DNA from: Mycobacterium arosiense ATCC BAA-1401 = DSM 45069
GTDB taxonomy: Bacteria > Actinomycetota > Actinomycetes > Mycobacteriales > Mycobacteriaceae
Assembly: GCF_002086125.1 (NCBI RefSeq)
Contig: NZ_MVHG01000004.1
Coordinates: 1 to 64,000 of the forward strand
Reading direction: 5' to 3'
DNA length: 64,000 bases
The notes under the pieces were generated by a model. It saw only the letters and a list, made by a program, of their open reading frames with translations. It was not told the DNA's origin and made no database searches. The translations under genes were made by a program, and so were the position numbers. Each line of letters opens with the position of its first letter. The first letter of the stretch is position 1. Of the stretch, positions 7,648 to 15,903 are shown piece after piece.

Positions 7648-7925
7648 CAGATCGAAGCCAAGTCGCCTCAATCGCGTCGAACATTTCCTGGGGGCGAACA
7701 ATTGACAGGGCCGCTAGGACACTGCCAGCACGCAGGGCGGCACTAGAGCGGTTTGAGAAGCTTGCAGACCCTGATGGGGTATTAGAGCCCTCAGTTCGCC
7801 TACAAATGGCCGAGAAGCTACGTCATGCCCATTACCAACGGATGGCCCGCAAAAGCGCTCAGGCGCGCAAGAGACGAGCCAACGCGACCAACGTCAGACC
7901 CGGTCTCCCCGGCGCAACTTCCTAG
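7644..7925 (+). CDS. Conserved small Arg-rich prophage protein
   Basis: The 93-residue product has a helical core (WGRTIDRAARTLPARRAAL, then DPDGVLEPSVRLQMAEKLR) that resembles a small unnamed family often seen in mycobacteriophages and mycobacterial genomes. The C-terminus is strongly basic (SAQARKRRAN), suggesting nucleic-acid contact. The GTG start overlaps the previous stop by 4 bases. The last 32 bases overlap the 3' end of the convergent integrase gene. The resemblance is from memory; no function is known to me. Confidence 0.65.
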   Translation: MTDRSQVASIASNISWGRTIDRAARTLPARRAALERFEKLADPDGVLEPSVRLQMAEKLRHAHYQRMARKSAQARKRRANATNVRPGLPGATS

Positions 7926-8796
7926 CAGCTTCCCGCGCCCGATGATCGGCGGCACTTGACCCGTACCTCTCAAGCATTGCATCCGACCGCCAACCCATCA
8001 AACGTTTGAGGTCACGTTCCTGTCCACCCGCGAGAAGAAAATCGTGTGCGTTTGTATGGCGAAAGCGGTGGGGAAATACCGCTTTTGGGTCTAGGCCGGC
8101 CATCTCGGCGCGGACCTTCAATCGCTCCCTTACCCCATCGGACGTGAATCTCCCCCGCTCCCCCAGGAATAACGCTGGGTTGCGGGCGTGGCGATGCTTC
8201 CCACGCTCCCGAACGTATCTATCAAGGGCTTGACCCGTCTTGGCCCCGAAGTACGCCGACCGCACCCGCGAGCCCTTCCCAGTCACAACGACGGTTTCCG
8301 CGTCGAGGTCCAGGTGGTCGAGATCAATCCCGGTCAGCTCAGAAACCCTCATCCCGCAATCAATGAGCAGCCGGATCACAGCCTCATCCCTGCGGTCATT
8401 AAATGACTTGCCCTTGCATGCCCCAATCAAGGCCGACAGTTCCTCGTCCGTCAACACTGGTACGGGCTTCGCTTCGGGCTTCTCCACGGTGATCTTCGTT
8501 AACGGGTCCGAGGAGATAATCTCTTCTGCGAGAAGCCAATTCACGAACCGTCTTAGTCCGCGCCACCGGGTGCGAATGGTGCCATCGGTCAAACCCCGTT
8601 GACGTAGGTGGTCGAGCCAATCGAGAACGTTCTCGCGGGTGACGTTTTCCAGGTCTGCCGGGATGCCCTGCGACTCCATCCACCGACTCAAATAGGTGAG
8701 GCTTTGCCCGTACAGAACTTGGGTCCGTTCGGCTTTGCCCTCCACCCGAAGCGACCTATAGAAGCTGCCCCGCAGGGACTCTAAACTCACCGACAC
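7894..8796 (-). CDS. int: Tyrosine-family phage integrase
   Basis: The 300-residue protein has an N-terminal SAM-like core-binding domain (residues 1-100) and a C-terminal catalytic domain with all the expected residues: Arg150 in CGMRVSELTG, Lys174 in TGKGSRVR, His243 and Arg246 in FPHRFRHTNAHDFL, Trp269 in LMGWR, and the nucleophile Tyr278 in MLERYGSS. It would integrate and excise the element. It is the last gene before the chromosome and reads leftward into the element, as usual for an integrase next to its attachment site. It is intact. No arm-type site array was identified. Confidence 0.93.
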   Translation of the reverse strand: MSVSLESLRGSFYRSLRVEGKAERTQVLYGQSLTYLSRWMESQGIPADLENVTRENVLDWLDHLRQRGLTDGTIRTRWRGLRRFVNWLLAEEIISSDPLTKITVEKPEAKPVPVLTDEELSALIGACKGKSFNDRRDEAVIRLLIDCGMRVSELTGIDLDHLDLDAETVVVTGKGSRVRSAYFGAKTGQALDRYVRERGKHRHARNPALFLGERGRFTSDGVRERLKVRAEMAGLDPKAVFPHRFRHTNAHDFLLAGGQERDLKRLMGWRSDAMLERYGSSAADHRAREAARKLRRGDRV

Positions 8797-8885
8797 GATG
8801 TCTAGGTTATCTGGCGAACGTGCTCTATGCTAGTGCTCGCACAACTTCACTTGGACCTGTTTTTCCTAGTCAAGTCAGTGTTTCG
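8797..8885. other. Probable right prophage-chromosome junction
   Basis: GC content changes here from the AT-richer element to the high-GC host. The polymerase gene ends inside this stretch, and its last codons (NTDLTRKNRSK) look unlike the preceding conserved, Pro-rich tail, as if supplied by the element. Phages that integrate in the 3' end of a gene commonly restore or replace its last codons. The matching left attachment copy would lie outside the window, so no direct repeat can be shown. Confidence 0.35.
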
Positions 8886-9884
8886 GGATGGCTGAACGCG
8901 TTTCGGCTCGCCGGGCATCTTCGGATAGTTCGGCGGATACGGCATGTCCCCAAGCCCGCGCTCGTTGTCGGCGTCGGCCATTTCCAGCAGGGGAACAATC
9001 GATTGCTCCGCATCATCCATTGCGGCCCAAGGATCTTCCCGGCCCTCGACCAGATGGGGAACGGTCGCCATGGTGTAGTCGTCCGGCTCGGCGGCGGCGA
9101 GCTCGTCCCATGTCAGCGGCATCGAAACGGTCGCGATCGGGGTGCGTCGCACCGAATACGCCGACGCCATGGTGCGGTCCCGGGCGTTCTGGTTGAAGTC
9201 GATGAAGATGCGCTCGCCACGTTCTTCCTTCCACCAGGACGTGGTGACGGAATCGGGCGCACGGCGCTCGACTTCGCGGGCAAGGGCGATGCCGGCACGA
9301 CGCACCTCGATGAAGTCCCAGTCGGTCGCGATCCTGAGGAACACGTGGATACCGCGACCGCCCGATGTCTTCGGGTATCCCACCAGCCGGAGCTCGTCGA
9401 GCAACGGCCGCAGCACATCAACCGCGACCGCGCGCGCCTGGTCGAATCCGACACCGGGCTGTGGATCCAGATCGATGCGCAGTTCGTCGGGGTGGTCGGT
9501 GTCCGGGCAGCGCACCTGCCATGGGTGCAACGTAATCGTGCCCATCTGTGCCGCCCACACGACCGCCGCCGGATGGGTGATCTTCAGCGCGTCGGCGGTC
9601 CGCCCCGACGGAAAGGTCACCCGGCACGTCTGCAGGTAGTCGGGATGGTGCTGCGGGATCCGCTTCTGGTAAATCTCCTCGCCGTCGACGCCGTCCGGGA
9701 ACCGTTGCAGATGGGTGGGCCGGTCGCGCAGCGAGTCGAGCATCGGACCGCCCGCGACGGCACGGTAGTAGTCCACCAGGTGCCGCTTGGTGCCTTTCGA
9801 TCCCAGTTTGGGGAAATACACCTTGTCCGGACTGGTCAGCCGCACCGCAATGCCGTCGACGTCGAGCTCTTCTGCAGCAGCCAT
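8847..9884 (-). CDS. LigD-type DNA polymerase/primase domain protein
   Basis: This stand-alone homologue of the polymerase domain of LigD is 345 residues and belongs to the archaeo-eukaryotic primase fold. The catalytic acidic pair is Asp138 and Asp140 in RIDLDPQPG. Other family features are LTSPDKVYFP near the N-terminus, a THLQRFPDG segment, KITHPAAVVWAAQMG, and the SGGRGIHVFL motif with its conserved His. Such proteins add ribonucleotides or fill gaps in break and base-excision repair. It is divergent from ligC with 26 bases between them, the arrangement of Rv3730c/Rv3731. The final ten or so residues may come from the inserted element. Confidence 0.9.
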   Translation of the reverse strand: MAAAEELDVDGIAVRLTSPDKVYFPKLGSKGTKRHLVDYYRAVAGGPMLDSLRDRPTHLQRFPDGVDGEEIYQKRIPQHHPDYLQTCRVTFPSGRTADALKITHPAAVVWAAQMGTITLHPWQVRCPDTDHPDELRIDLDPQPGVGFDQARAVAVDVLRPLLDELRLVGYPKTSGGRGIHVFLRIATDWDFIEVRRAGIALAREVERRAPDSVTTSWWKEERGERIFIDFNQNARDRTMASAYSVRRTPIATVSMPLTWDELAAAEPDDYTMATVPHLVEGREDPWAAMDDAEQSIVPLLEMADADNERGLGDMPYPPNYPKMPGEPKRVQPSRNTDLTRKNRSK

Positions 9885-9910
9885 ACCTGTGATTCCAGCA
9901 CAATCAGGCT

Positions 9911-10981
9911 ATGGACCTCCCTGTCATGCCGCCGGTGTCGCCGATGCTGGCGAAGTCGGTTCGCTCGATTCCGCCCGATGCGTCCTACGAGCCCAAGTGG
10001 GACGGGTTCAGGTCGATCTGCTTCCGGGACCACGACCAGGTCGAGCTGGGCAGCCGCAACGAACGACCGATGACGCGCTACTTCCCCGAGCTGGTCGCCG
10101 CAGTCAGGGCCGAGCTGCCGCGCCGCTGCGTGATCGACGGCGAGATCGTCATCGCCACCGACCGGGGCCTGGATTTCGAGGCGCTCCAACAACGGATTCA
10201 TCCGGCGGATTCGCGGGTCCGGATGCTCGCGCAGACCACGCCGGCGTCCTTCATCGCGTTCGACTTGCTTGCCCTGGGCGACGACGACTACACGCGGCGG
10301 CCCTTCACCGAGCGGCGCGCCGCCCTGGTCGACGCCGTGGACGGCTCGGGGCCCTCGATTCACGTGACGCCTGCGACGACTGATCTGGACACCGCGCAGC
10401 GCTGGTTCGACGAATTCGAGGGCGCCGGCCTCGATGGCGTGATCGCCAAGCCGCTGGACATCACTTATCAACCGGACAAGCGGATCATGTTCAAGATCAA
10501 ACACGAGCGGACCGCCGACTGCGTGGTCGCCGGCTACCGGGTACACAAATCCGGTGCCGACGCGATCGGTTCGCTGTTGTTGGGTCTTTATCAAGACGAC
10601 GGCCAGCTGGCGTCGGTCGGGGTGATCGGTGCGTTTCCGATGGCCGAGCGGCGGCGGCTGTTCCACGAAATGCAGTCGCTCGTCACCGATTTCGAAGGCC
10701 ACCCGTGGAATTGGGCGGCACACGAGGCCGGCGAGCGCACGCCTCGGAAGAACGAATTCTCGCGCTGGAACGCCGGCAAGGATCTGTCGTTCGTGCCGCT
10801 GCGGCCCGAGCGGGTGGTCGAGGTCCGCTACGACCATATGGAAGGCCGGCGGTTTCGTCATACCGCGCAGTTCAATCGGTGGCGCCCGGACCGTGACCCG
10901 CGCTCGTGCACCTACGAACAGCTCGAACAGCCGGTGACCTTCAGCCTGGGCGACATCGTGCCGGGGCTCGGTTCAGGCTAG
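9911..10981 (+). CDS. ligC: ATP-dependent DNA ligase LigC
   Basis: The 356-residue protein has the nucleotidyltransferase motif I KWDGFR with the adenylated Lys29, motif III-type FIAFDLLALG, motif IV DGVIAK, and motif V MFKIKHERTADCVV. The OB-fold domain follows, with FRHTAQFNRWRPDRDP near the C-terminus. It seals nicks using ATP and works with the divergent polymerase-like protein in repair, as proposed for LigC in mycobacteria. The length matches M. tuberculosis LigC and the frame is intact. Confidence 0.93.
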   Translation: MDLPVMPPVSPMLAKSVRSIPPDASYEPKWDGFRSICFRDHDQVELGSRNERPMTRYFPELVAAVRAELPRRCVIDGEIVIATDRGLDFEALQQRIHPADSRVRMLAQTTPASFIAFDLLALGDDDYTRRPFTERRAALVDAVDGSGPSIHVTPATTDLDTAQRWFDEFEGAGLDGVIAKPLDITYQPDKRIMFKIKHERTADCVVAGYRVHKSGADAIGSLLLGLYQDDGQLASVGVIGAFPMAERRRLFHEMQSLVTDFEGHPWNWAAHEAGERTPRKNEFSRWNAGKDLSFVPLRPERVVEVRYDHMEGRRFRHTAQFNRWRPDRDPRSCTYEQLEQPVTFSLGDIVPGLGSG

Positions 10982-11003
10982 CGCGGCGGCCCCTCGTCAC
11001 CGC

Positions 11004-11294
11004 TCACCCGTCGATGTGTGTCGGGGGGTCGGCGAAGACGAAATCTGATGGCTGCTGGCCGGGACCCATCAGACCGCAGTGATTGTCGGGCACGAGATAG
11101 GAACTGGCGCCGTTGGGAACGAAGCGGGTGACCGCGACGCAACGCTGCCAGGTGCCGTCGGGCGCAATGGGTCCATCGCACTTGCTGAGCACCGGTCCCC
11201 CGTACTGGCAGCCGGCGCCGGCGGGCGGCGCCAAGGCGATCAGCTGTGCGGCCATCAGCAGGGCGGCCGATCCCGTCACGATGCACCGCTTCAT
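11004..11294 (-). CDS. Small secreted cysteine-containing protein (CDGP type)
   Basis: The 96-residue precursor has a Sec signal peptide (MKRCIVTGSAALLMAAQLIA, cleavage expected after APPAGA). The mature part carries four cysteines in the pattern CQYGGPVLSKCDGPIAPDG, then QRCVAV and NHCGL, suggesting two disulphides. This CDGP signature recurs in small mycobacterial exported proteins of unknown function. It stands alone between ligC and a rightward gene. No catalytic motif is visible. Confidence 0.7.
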   Translation of the reverse strand: MKRCIVTGSAALLMAAQLIALAPPAGAGCQYGGPVLSKCDGPIAPDGTWQRCVAVTRFVPNGASSYLVPDNHCGLMGPGQQPSDFVFADPPTHIDG

Positions 11295-11406
11295 GGTCGC
11301 CTCCCGTCGCAGCCCAGTCAGCTGTCAAAACGCTACCGCTTATGTCGTTGCGAACACAGTGGTTTGGCTGCGTTTAGTCGGGATCCGAAGCGGGCACGCG
11401 GCCACC

Positions 11407-11775
11407 ATGTCAGTCACAGCCTTTCAAGATCTGCCGCTGGCCGATCGTAACCGCCAGTGGGACGGTGACGCGGCCGAGAAGCGGGTGCGTAAGTGGGCCG
11501 GCGCCCAGGACGGCCCGAACCAGAAATATCGCGACGCGCACGTCTGGTACGACGGCGACAAAAAAGACAACTTCACCGCCTACAAGCTGCTGCTAGCCGA
11601 CGTGATCGACGGCAACCTCACGGCGGTGCCACGCGGTGTGATGGCGGCGGGCGCCATCATGAACGGTGCCCGGGGCGGCATCGACGTGCCCGAGTCCGAT
11701 GTCGATCGGATCAAGAGCCACTTGGCGAAGTACTACAAAAAGATGAACGAAAGCCCGCCGTGGGAGGGGGATTAG
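11407..11775 (+). CDS. Conserved small protein with a helical AYK-L-ADVIDG motif
   Basis: The start chosen is the ATG at MSVTAFQDLPLAD, giving 122 residues; a longer upstream frame is not supported. The core (FTAYKLLLADVIDGNLTAVP, then AIMNGARGGIDVPESDVDRI and HLAKYYKKM) matches a motif widespread in bacterial and phage proteins, where it often follows a protease or structural domain. Its function is not known to me. The gene's last 4 bases overlap the end of the convergent P450 gene. Confidence 0.7.
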   Translation: MSVTAFQDLPLADRNRQWDGDAAEKRVRKWAGAQDGPNQKYRDAHVWYDGDKKDNFTAYKLLLADVIDGNLTAVPRGVMAAGAIMNGARGGIDVPESDVDRIKSHLAKYYKKMNESPPWEGD

Positions 11776-13031
11776 ACCGCGACCACCAGCTGCGACAGCC
11801 CGCGCAGCGTGACATTGGCCTTGTACTGCGGCTCGCCGTCCAGCCGGGCGTTCGGGAATCGCGCCGTCACCGCCGACAGGGCCACACCGGCTTCCAGCCG
11901 GGCCAGCGGCGCGCCCAGGCAGTAATGTGCCCCGCGACCGAAACCTAAGTGCCGCATCACTTTCCGATCTGGATCAAACACATCGGGACGGTCGTATTCG
12001 GCGGGATCGCGCTGCGCGGCGGCGGTCAGGAGCATCATGATGTCGCCCGCGGGGACGTCGATATCCCCAATTGTCATGTCGCCGGCCGCAGTTCGGGCGA
12101 TCATCTGCACCGGCGGGTCGTAGCGCAGCGTCTCCTCGATGACCGCCGGGGCGCGGTTGGCGTCGGCGCCGAGCGCGATCCATTGCGGCGGTTGACGCAG
12201 CATCGCCAAGACCGCATTGGCGATCAGGTTCACCGTGGTCTCGTGACCGGCGACCAGCAACAGGACGCAGGTGGACACGATCTCCTGCGCGGTCAGCTGC
12301 TCGCCCGACTCTTCCACCGCGATCAGCGCGGACATCAGGTCGTCGGCGGGCCGCGAGCGTCGGCGGTCGATCAGGGCGTGCAGATAGGCGCGCAACCACA
12401 TTCCGGCATCCATTCGCTCCTTGAGGTTGTCCGACGGCGTTCCGGTGAAGGCGACGAACGGGTCCAGCGATTGCGCCAGCAGCGCGGACACCCGGCTGAA
12501 TTGCGGTTCGTCCTCGAGCGGTACGCCGAGCAGTCGGCAGATCACCGCCACCGGCAGCCGGTAGGCGAGGTCCTCGACGACCTCGAACCGCCCCTTTTCG
12601 GCGATCCGGTCCAGCAACCCGTCGATCAGCGCGCTGATGTCGGGTTGCAGCGCGTTCACCACCTTCGGCGCGAAAGCCTTGCTGACCAGTTTGCGCAACC
12701 GCGTGTGGTCCGGCGGGTCCAGAAACAAGAACCCCGGCGGGGTTTGTGGCGGCGCCTCGGCACCGGCCTCGAGCAGCTGCTGGGTCTGCGCCTCGATCTG
12801 GGCGCGGGCGGCGGTCGACTTGAGCCGGTCGTTGCTCGACGACGGGTGGCGCAACGCGTCGTCGCAGTCGCGGTACGTCACGAAAACCGCGAGGTTGCTT
12901 TCCGGCAGGGCAAACGATCCCCGTTGGCGAAACTGCGCGAACAGCGGGTACGGGTCGGCGCGGACCGCCGGGTCCAGCAGCCGTACCAACAATTCGTCGG
13001 GTCTGGTGGACTCGGTAGGCGCGGTCGTCAT
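11772..13031 (-). CDS. Cytochrome P450 monooxygenase
   Basis: The 419-residue protein is a soluble bacterial P450. The I-helix oxygen-activation motif AGHETT is at 261-266, the K-helix ExxR is EETLR at 299-303, and the haem-binding loop is FGRGAHYCLG with Cys371. It has no membrane anchor, so it depends on separate ferredoxin partners, and none is encoded nearby. Thirty-three bases separate it from the upstream haloalkane dehalogenase gene on the same strand, so the two may be co-expressed. The substrate and CYP family number cannot be assigned from the sequence alone. Confidence 0.93.
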   Translation of the reverse strand: MTTAPTESTRPDELLVRLLDPAVRADPYPLFAQFRQRGSFALPESNLAVFVTYRDCDDALRHPSSSNDRLKSTAARAQIEAQTQQLLEAGAEAPPQTPPGFLFLDPPDHTRLRKLVSKAFAPKVVNALQPDISALIDGLLDRIAEKGRFEVVEDLAYRLPVAVICRLLGVPLEDEPQFSRVSALLAQSLDPFVAFTGTPSDNLKERMDAGMWLRAYLHALIDRRRSRPADDLMSALIAVEESGEQLTAQEIVSTCVLLLVAGHETTVNLIANAVLAMLRQPPQWIALGADANRAPAVIEETLRYDPPVQMIARTAAGDMTIGDIDVPAGDIMMLLTAAAQRDPAEYDRPDVFDPDRKVMRHLGFGRGAHYCLGAPLARLEAGVALSAVTARFPNARLDGEPQYKANVTLRGLSQLVVAV

Positions 13032-13064
13032 CCTGACATTGTGCCCGGCACCGGGCAGCGCCTG

Positions 13065-13970
13065 TCAGCGGCGCAAGAACTCCACGATGTGGCCGGCCAG
13101 TTCTTCTCCGGCGTCCTCCTGCAAGAAATGCCCCGCTCCCCGGATCACCGGGTGATCGATCCCCTGCGCGCCCCGCATCTCCCGCGCAAAGATCGCGGCC
13201 ATCGGCCCGGTGATCGGGTCGCCGTCGCTGAACGCGACCAGCATGGGTGTCGCGCTCGCCGAAAGCCTGGCCCACGCAGACTTGTTGGCGGCCGCGGCGG
13301 GATCGTCCGGTGACGTGGGCACCAGGCCGGGCATGGCGCGTGGCCCGGCGCAGTAGTCGTCGGTGGGGAACGGCGCGTCGTAGCCGGCCCGCTCCTGCTC
13401 GCTCAGGTGCGTACGACAACCGCCCTGGACAAACGCGCCGACGTTCAGCGCCGGAGCCGAGGTGATGGCTTCGCGGAAGCGCCACCAAACGTCGGCCATC
13501 GGCTGCTCGCCGTTGGGCAGCCCGGTGTTGGCGACGACCACCCGAGCGAAGCGTTCGGGATGCTCTGCGGCAAGCCGCAATCCGATCAGCCCGCCCCAGT
13601 CCTGACCTACCAGGGTGACGTTGCGAAGGTCGAGGACATCGAAGGCCATCGCCCGCATCCACTCGACATGGCGCGCGTAGCTGTGGTCTTCGCGGCGGGT
13701 TGGCTTGTCCGAGCGGCCGAACCCCACCAGGTCTGGGCAGATGACACGATGGCCTGCGGCGGCCAGAACCGGAATCATCTTGCGATACAGGTACGACCAC
13801 GACGGTTCGCCGTGCAGCATGAGAATCGGGTCGGCGCTGTCCGGGCCGTCCTGAACCCAGGCCACCCGCAGTGCGCCGCTTTCGCCGTCGGGCACTTCGC
13901 AATACCTTGGGTCGTAAGGGAAGTCGGGAAGCCCGTCGAACCGGTCGTCGGGTGTTCGCAGCGTTCGCAT
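13065..13970 (-). CDS. Haloalkane dehalogenase (alpha/beta hydrolase)
   Basis: At 301 residues it matches subfamily I haloalkane dehalogenases, which cleave carbon-halogen bonds hydrolytically. The nucleophile is Asp124 in GQDWGG, flanked by the halide-binding Trp125. The oxyanion and second halide contact is HGEPSW at 53-58. The catalytic acid is Asp251 in SDGDPITG and the base His281 in GAGHFLQED. The DRFDGLPDFPYDPRY N-terminus is characteristic of the family. It lies between Nudix and P450 genes on the same strand. The true substrate is unknown. Confidence 0.88.
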   Translation of the reverse strand: MRTLRTPDDRFDGLPDFPYDPRYCEVPDGESGALRVAWVQDGPDSADPILMLHGEPSWSYLYRKMIPVLAAAGHRVICPDLVGFGRSDKPTRREDHSYARHVEWMRAMAFDVLDLRNVTLVGQDWGGLIGLRLAAEHPERFARVVVANTGLPNGEQPMADVWWRFREAITSAPALNVGAFVQGGCRTHLSEQERAGYDAPFPTDDYCAGPRAMPGLVPTSPDDPAAAANKSAWARLSASATPMLVAFSDGDPITGPMAAIFAREMRGAQGIDHPVIRGAGHFLQEDAGEELAGHIVEFLRR

Positions 13971-13971
13971 G

Positions 13972-14457
13972 TCAGGATCCTTCGGATAGTCCGGCCACGC
14001 CCGGGTCCGCCATCAACCGGTCGAGAAAGCCGTGCTGGCCCTTCAACAATTTGGTCCGCGCGGTCGCCACCGCGAACCAACCCACGCGGTCCACCTCGGG
14101 GAACTCGCGCAGCTTGCCCGATCCTTTCGGCCATTCCAGTTCGAAAGTGTTGCTGCGCGCGTCGGTGATGTCGAGGTCGCCGCCCACGCCGAAGGCGGTC
14201 ACCACCTTGCCGCCGGACTGCTTGAGCTGACCGAGGTCGATGCGCGGTCCGGCCGGCACCGACAGTCCCAGCTCCTCGGTGAACTCGCGCTGCGCGGCCA
14301 CCCAGGCCTCCTCCCCGTCGGTGTACTCCCCTTTCGGGATCGACCATGCGCCGTCGTCTTTGCGGGCCCAGAACGGTCCGCCCGGATGCGCGAGCAAAAC
14401 CTCGACGGCGCCGTCGCGGGTCCTGAACAACAACACACCCGCGCTCAACTTCGCCAT
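13972..14457 (-). CDS. Nudix hydrolase
   Basis: The 161-residue protein has a full Nudix box from Gly43 to Leu65: G-x5-E49-x7-R57-E58-F-T-E61-E62-L-G-L. The box binds divalent metal for hydrolysis of nucleoside diphosphate derivatives. The N-terminal strand (MAKLSAGVLLFRTRDGAVEV) and HPGGPFWARKDDGAWSIPKG lead-in match the Rv3733c-type enzyme, whose substrate is uncertain. It is one base from the dehalogenase gene and six from the upstream acyltransferase gene, so it probably belongs to a leftward operon. Confidence 0.88.
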   Translation of the reverse strand: MAKLSAGVLLFRTRDGAVEVLLAHPGGPFWARKDDGAWSIPKGEYTDGEEAWVAAQREFTEELGLSVPAGPRIDLGQLKQSGGKVVTAFGVGGDLDITDARSNTFELEWPKGSGKLREFPEVDRVGWFAVATARTKLLKGQHGFLDRLMADPGVAGLSEGS

Positions 14458-14463
14458 CGAGTT

Positions 14464-15819
14464 CTACGCTCCCACAGCGCATTCCAGATCCTTCAGCGAG
14501 GACTCCAGATGCGCGAGCAGGCGTTGCAGGTGCGGCACGCTGCGCCGGCATCCCACCAAACCGAAATCGAGATTGCCGGCGTTGCTAACCAGGGTGATGT
14601 TCAGCGCTTGGCCGTCCAGCGCGATGGACAGCGGGTAGTTGCCGTCGAGCCGGGCGCCGCCGTAATAGATCGGCTGCGTCGGCCCCGGCACATTCGAAAT
14701 GATGATGTTGAACGGGGGGGACGTCGACGACAGCCAGCCCGGAACCGCCGCCAACGCCAGCGCCGACGTATTGACGGCGGACAGCGCCAGCGCCTGGAAC
14801 CGCGGCAACTGCGAGAACACCGTCTTGTTGCTGCGCATCGATTCGCTGACGGTCAGCAGACGTTGCGCCGGGTCGTCGGTGTCGGTTGCGAGGTTGCACA
14901 GAATGGCTCCGACCAGGTTGCCACCGGCGTCCGCCTCTGCCTCGGTGCGCAGGCTCACCGGGACCATCGCGATCAGCGGCGTGTCCGGCAGCGCGTCCTG
15001 CTCGAGCAGGTAGTAGCGCAAGGCGCCCGAGCACATCGCCAACACGACGTCGTTCACCGTGACCCCCGTGGCATTCTTCACGGCTTTGATGCGGTCCAGC
15101 GACCAGGACTGTGCGGCGCAGCGGCGAGCACCGCCGATCTTGACGTTCAACATGGTCTTCGGCGCCCCGAAGGGCAACGTCAGCTGCTGTTCCAGCAGCG
15201 CCGCACGCGCCAGCACCAGCGTCGAGGGAGCAAGTGCTGCAACGGATCCCGCCGTGCGAACCAGTGAACGCAATGGAGACGACGGCCCGGATTTGCGCTT
15301 GGGTTTGCGCAGACCCCACGGGGCGCGGATGTCGAGGTCGTCGGGGTCGGTCGACAGCGCGCGCTGCATCAGCTTCTGCGCGGAGACGCCGTCGATCAGC
15401 GCGTGGTGGATTTTGGTGTAGATAGCGAACCGGCCGTCTTTGAGACCTTCGACGATGTGTGTCTCCCACAAGGGGCGGTGCCGGTCCAGCAGGCCGCTGT
15501 GCCACCGCGAGGTGAGTTCGAGCAATTCGCGGACGCGTTTGGGCGACGGCAGCGCTGAACGCCGGAGGTGGTAATCCATGTCGACGTCGTCGTCGTACGA
15601 CCACCCCAGGTTGGCGATGCCACCGACAAAGCTCGCGGGATGTTTGCGGAAGGTGGGCTGGAAGTCTCGCTGAGCGGCCAGGCTCTTATAGAGGTCACGA
15701 ACGAAGCCGCGGCCGGCGCCCGGCGGGGGCGCGAACAACTGCAAGCCTCCGACGTGCATGGGATGTTCGCGAGATTCTCCCAGAAGAAATATCGCGTCGG
15801 TGGGCTTCATCAGTTCCAT
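14464..15819 (-). CDS. tgs2: Wax ester synthase/diacylglycerol acyltransferase, Tgs2-like
   Basis: The 451-residue protein is a WS/DGAT enzyme that joins acyl-CoA to diacylglycerol or an alcohol to make storage lipid. The catalytic motif HHALIDG is at 138-144, and the C-terminal NIIISNVPGP motif of the family is present. The N-terminus (MKPTDAIFLLGESREHPMHVG) is also typical. Length is normal for mycobacterial members. Context (next to the Nudix gene) suggests the Rv3734c orthologue. Membrane association through hydrophobic patches is usual in the family; no true transmembrane helix is evident. Confidence 0.9.
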   Translation of the reverse strand: MELMKPTDAIFLLGESREHPMHVGGLQLFAPPPGAGRGFVRDLYKSLAAQRDFQPTFRKHPASFVGGIANLGWSYDDDVDMDYHLRRSALPSPKRVRELLELTSRWHSGLLDRHRPLWETHIVEGLKDGRFAIYTKIHHALIDGVSAQKLMQRALSTDPDDLDIRAPWGLRKPKRKSGPSSPLRSLVRTAGSVAALAPSTLVLARAALLEQQLTLPFGAPKTMLNVKIGGARRCAAQSWSLDRIKAVKNATGVTVNDVVLAMCSGALRYYLLEQDALPDTPLIAMVPVSLRTEAEADAGGNLVGAILCNLATDTDDPAQRLLTVSESMRSNKTVFSQLPRFQALALSAVNTSALALAAVPGWLSSTSPPFNIIISNVPGPTQPIYYGGARLDGNYPLSIALDGQALNITLVSNAGNLDFGLVGCRRSVPHLQRLLAHLESSLKDLECAVGA

Positions 15820-15903
15820 CCACCCATTAGACCCATTTCGGCCTGATCCGCAAAGGCATAGCGCTATCGCACCGGCGCCGGCCCGCAGGTCGACGGCGGC
15901 CGG

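Noticed and set aside
11974..13902. 642-codon minus-strand frame across P450 and dehalogenase
   Set aside because: It is a shifted frame of two confidently assigned genes on the same strand and yields an Arg/Pro/Ala-rich protein.
15858..15867. 10-base palindrome ATAGCGCTAT after the acyltransferase start
   Set aside because: Too short to separate from chance in this composition, and no repeat partner is seen.
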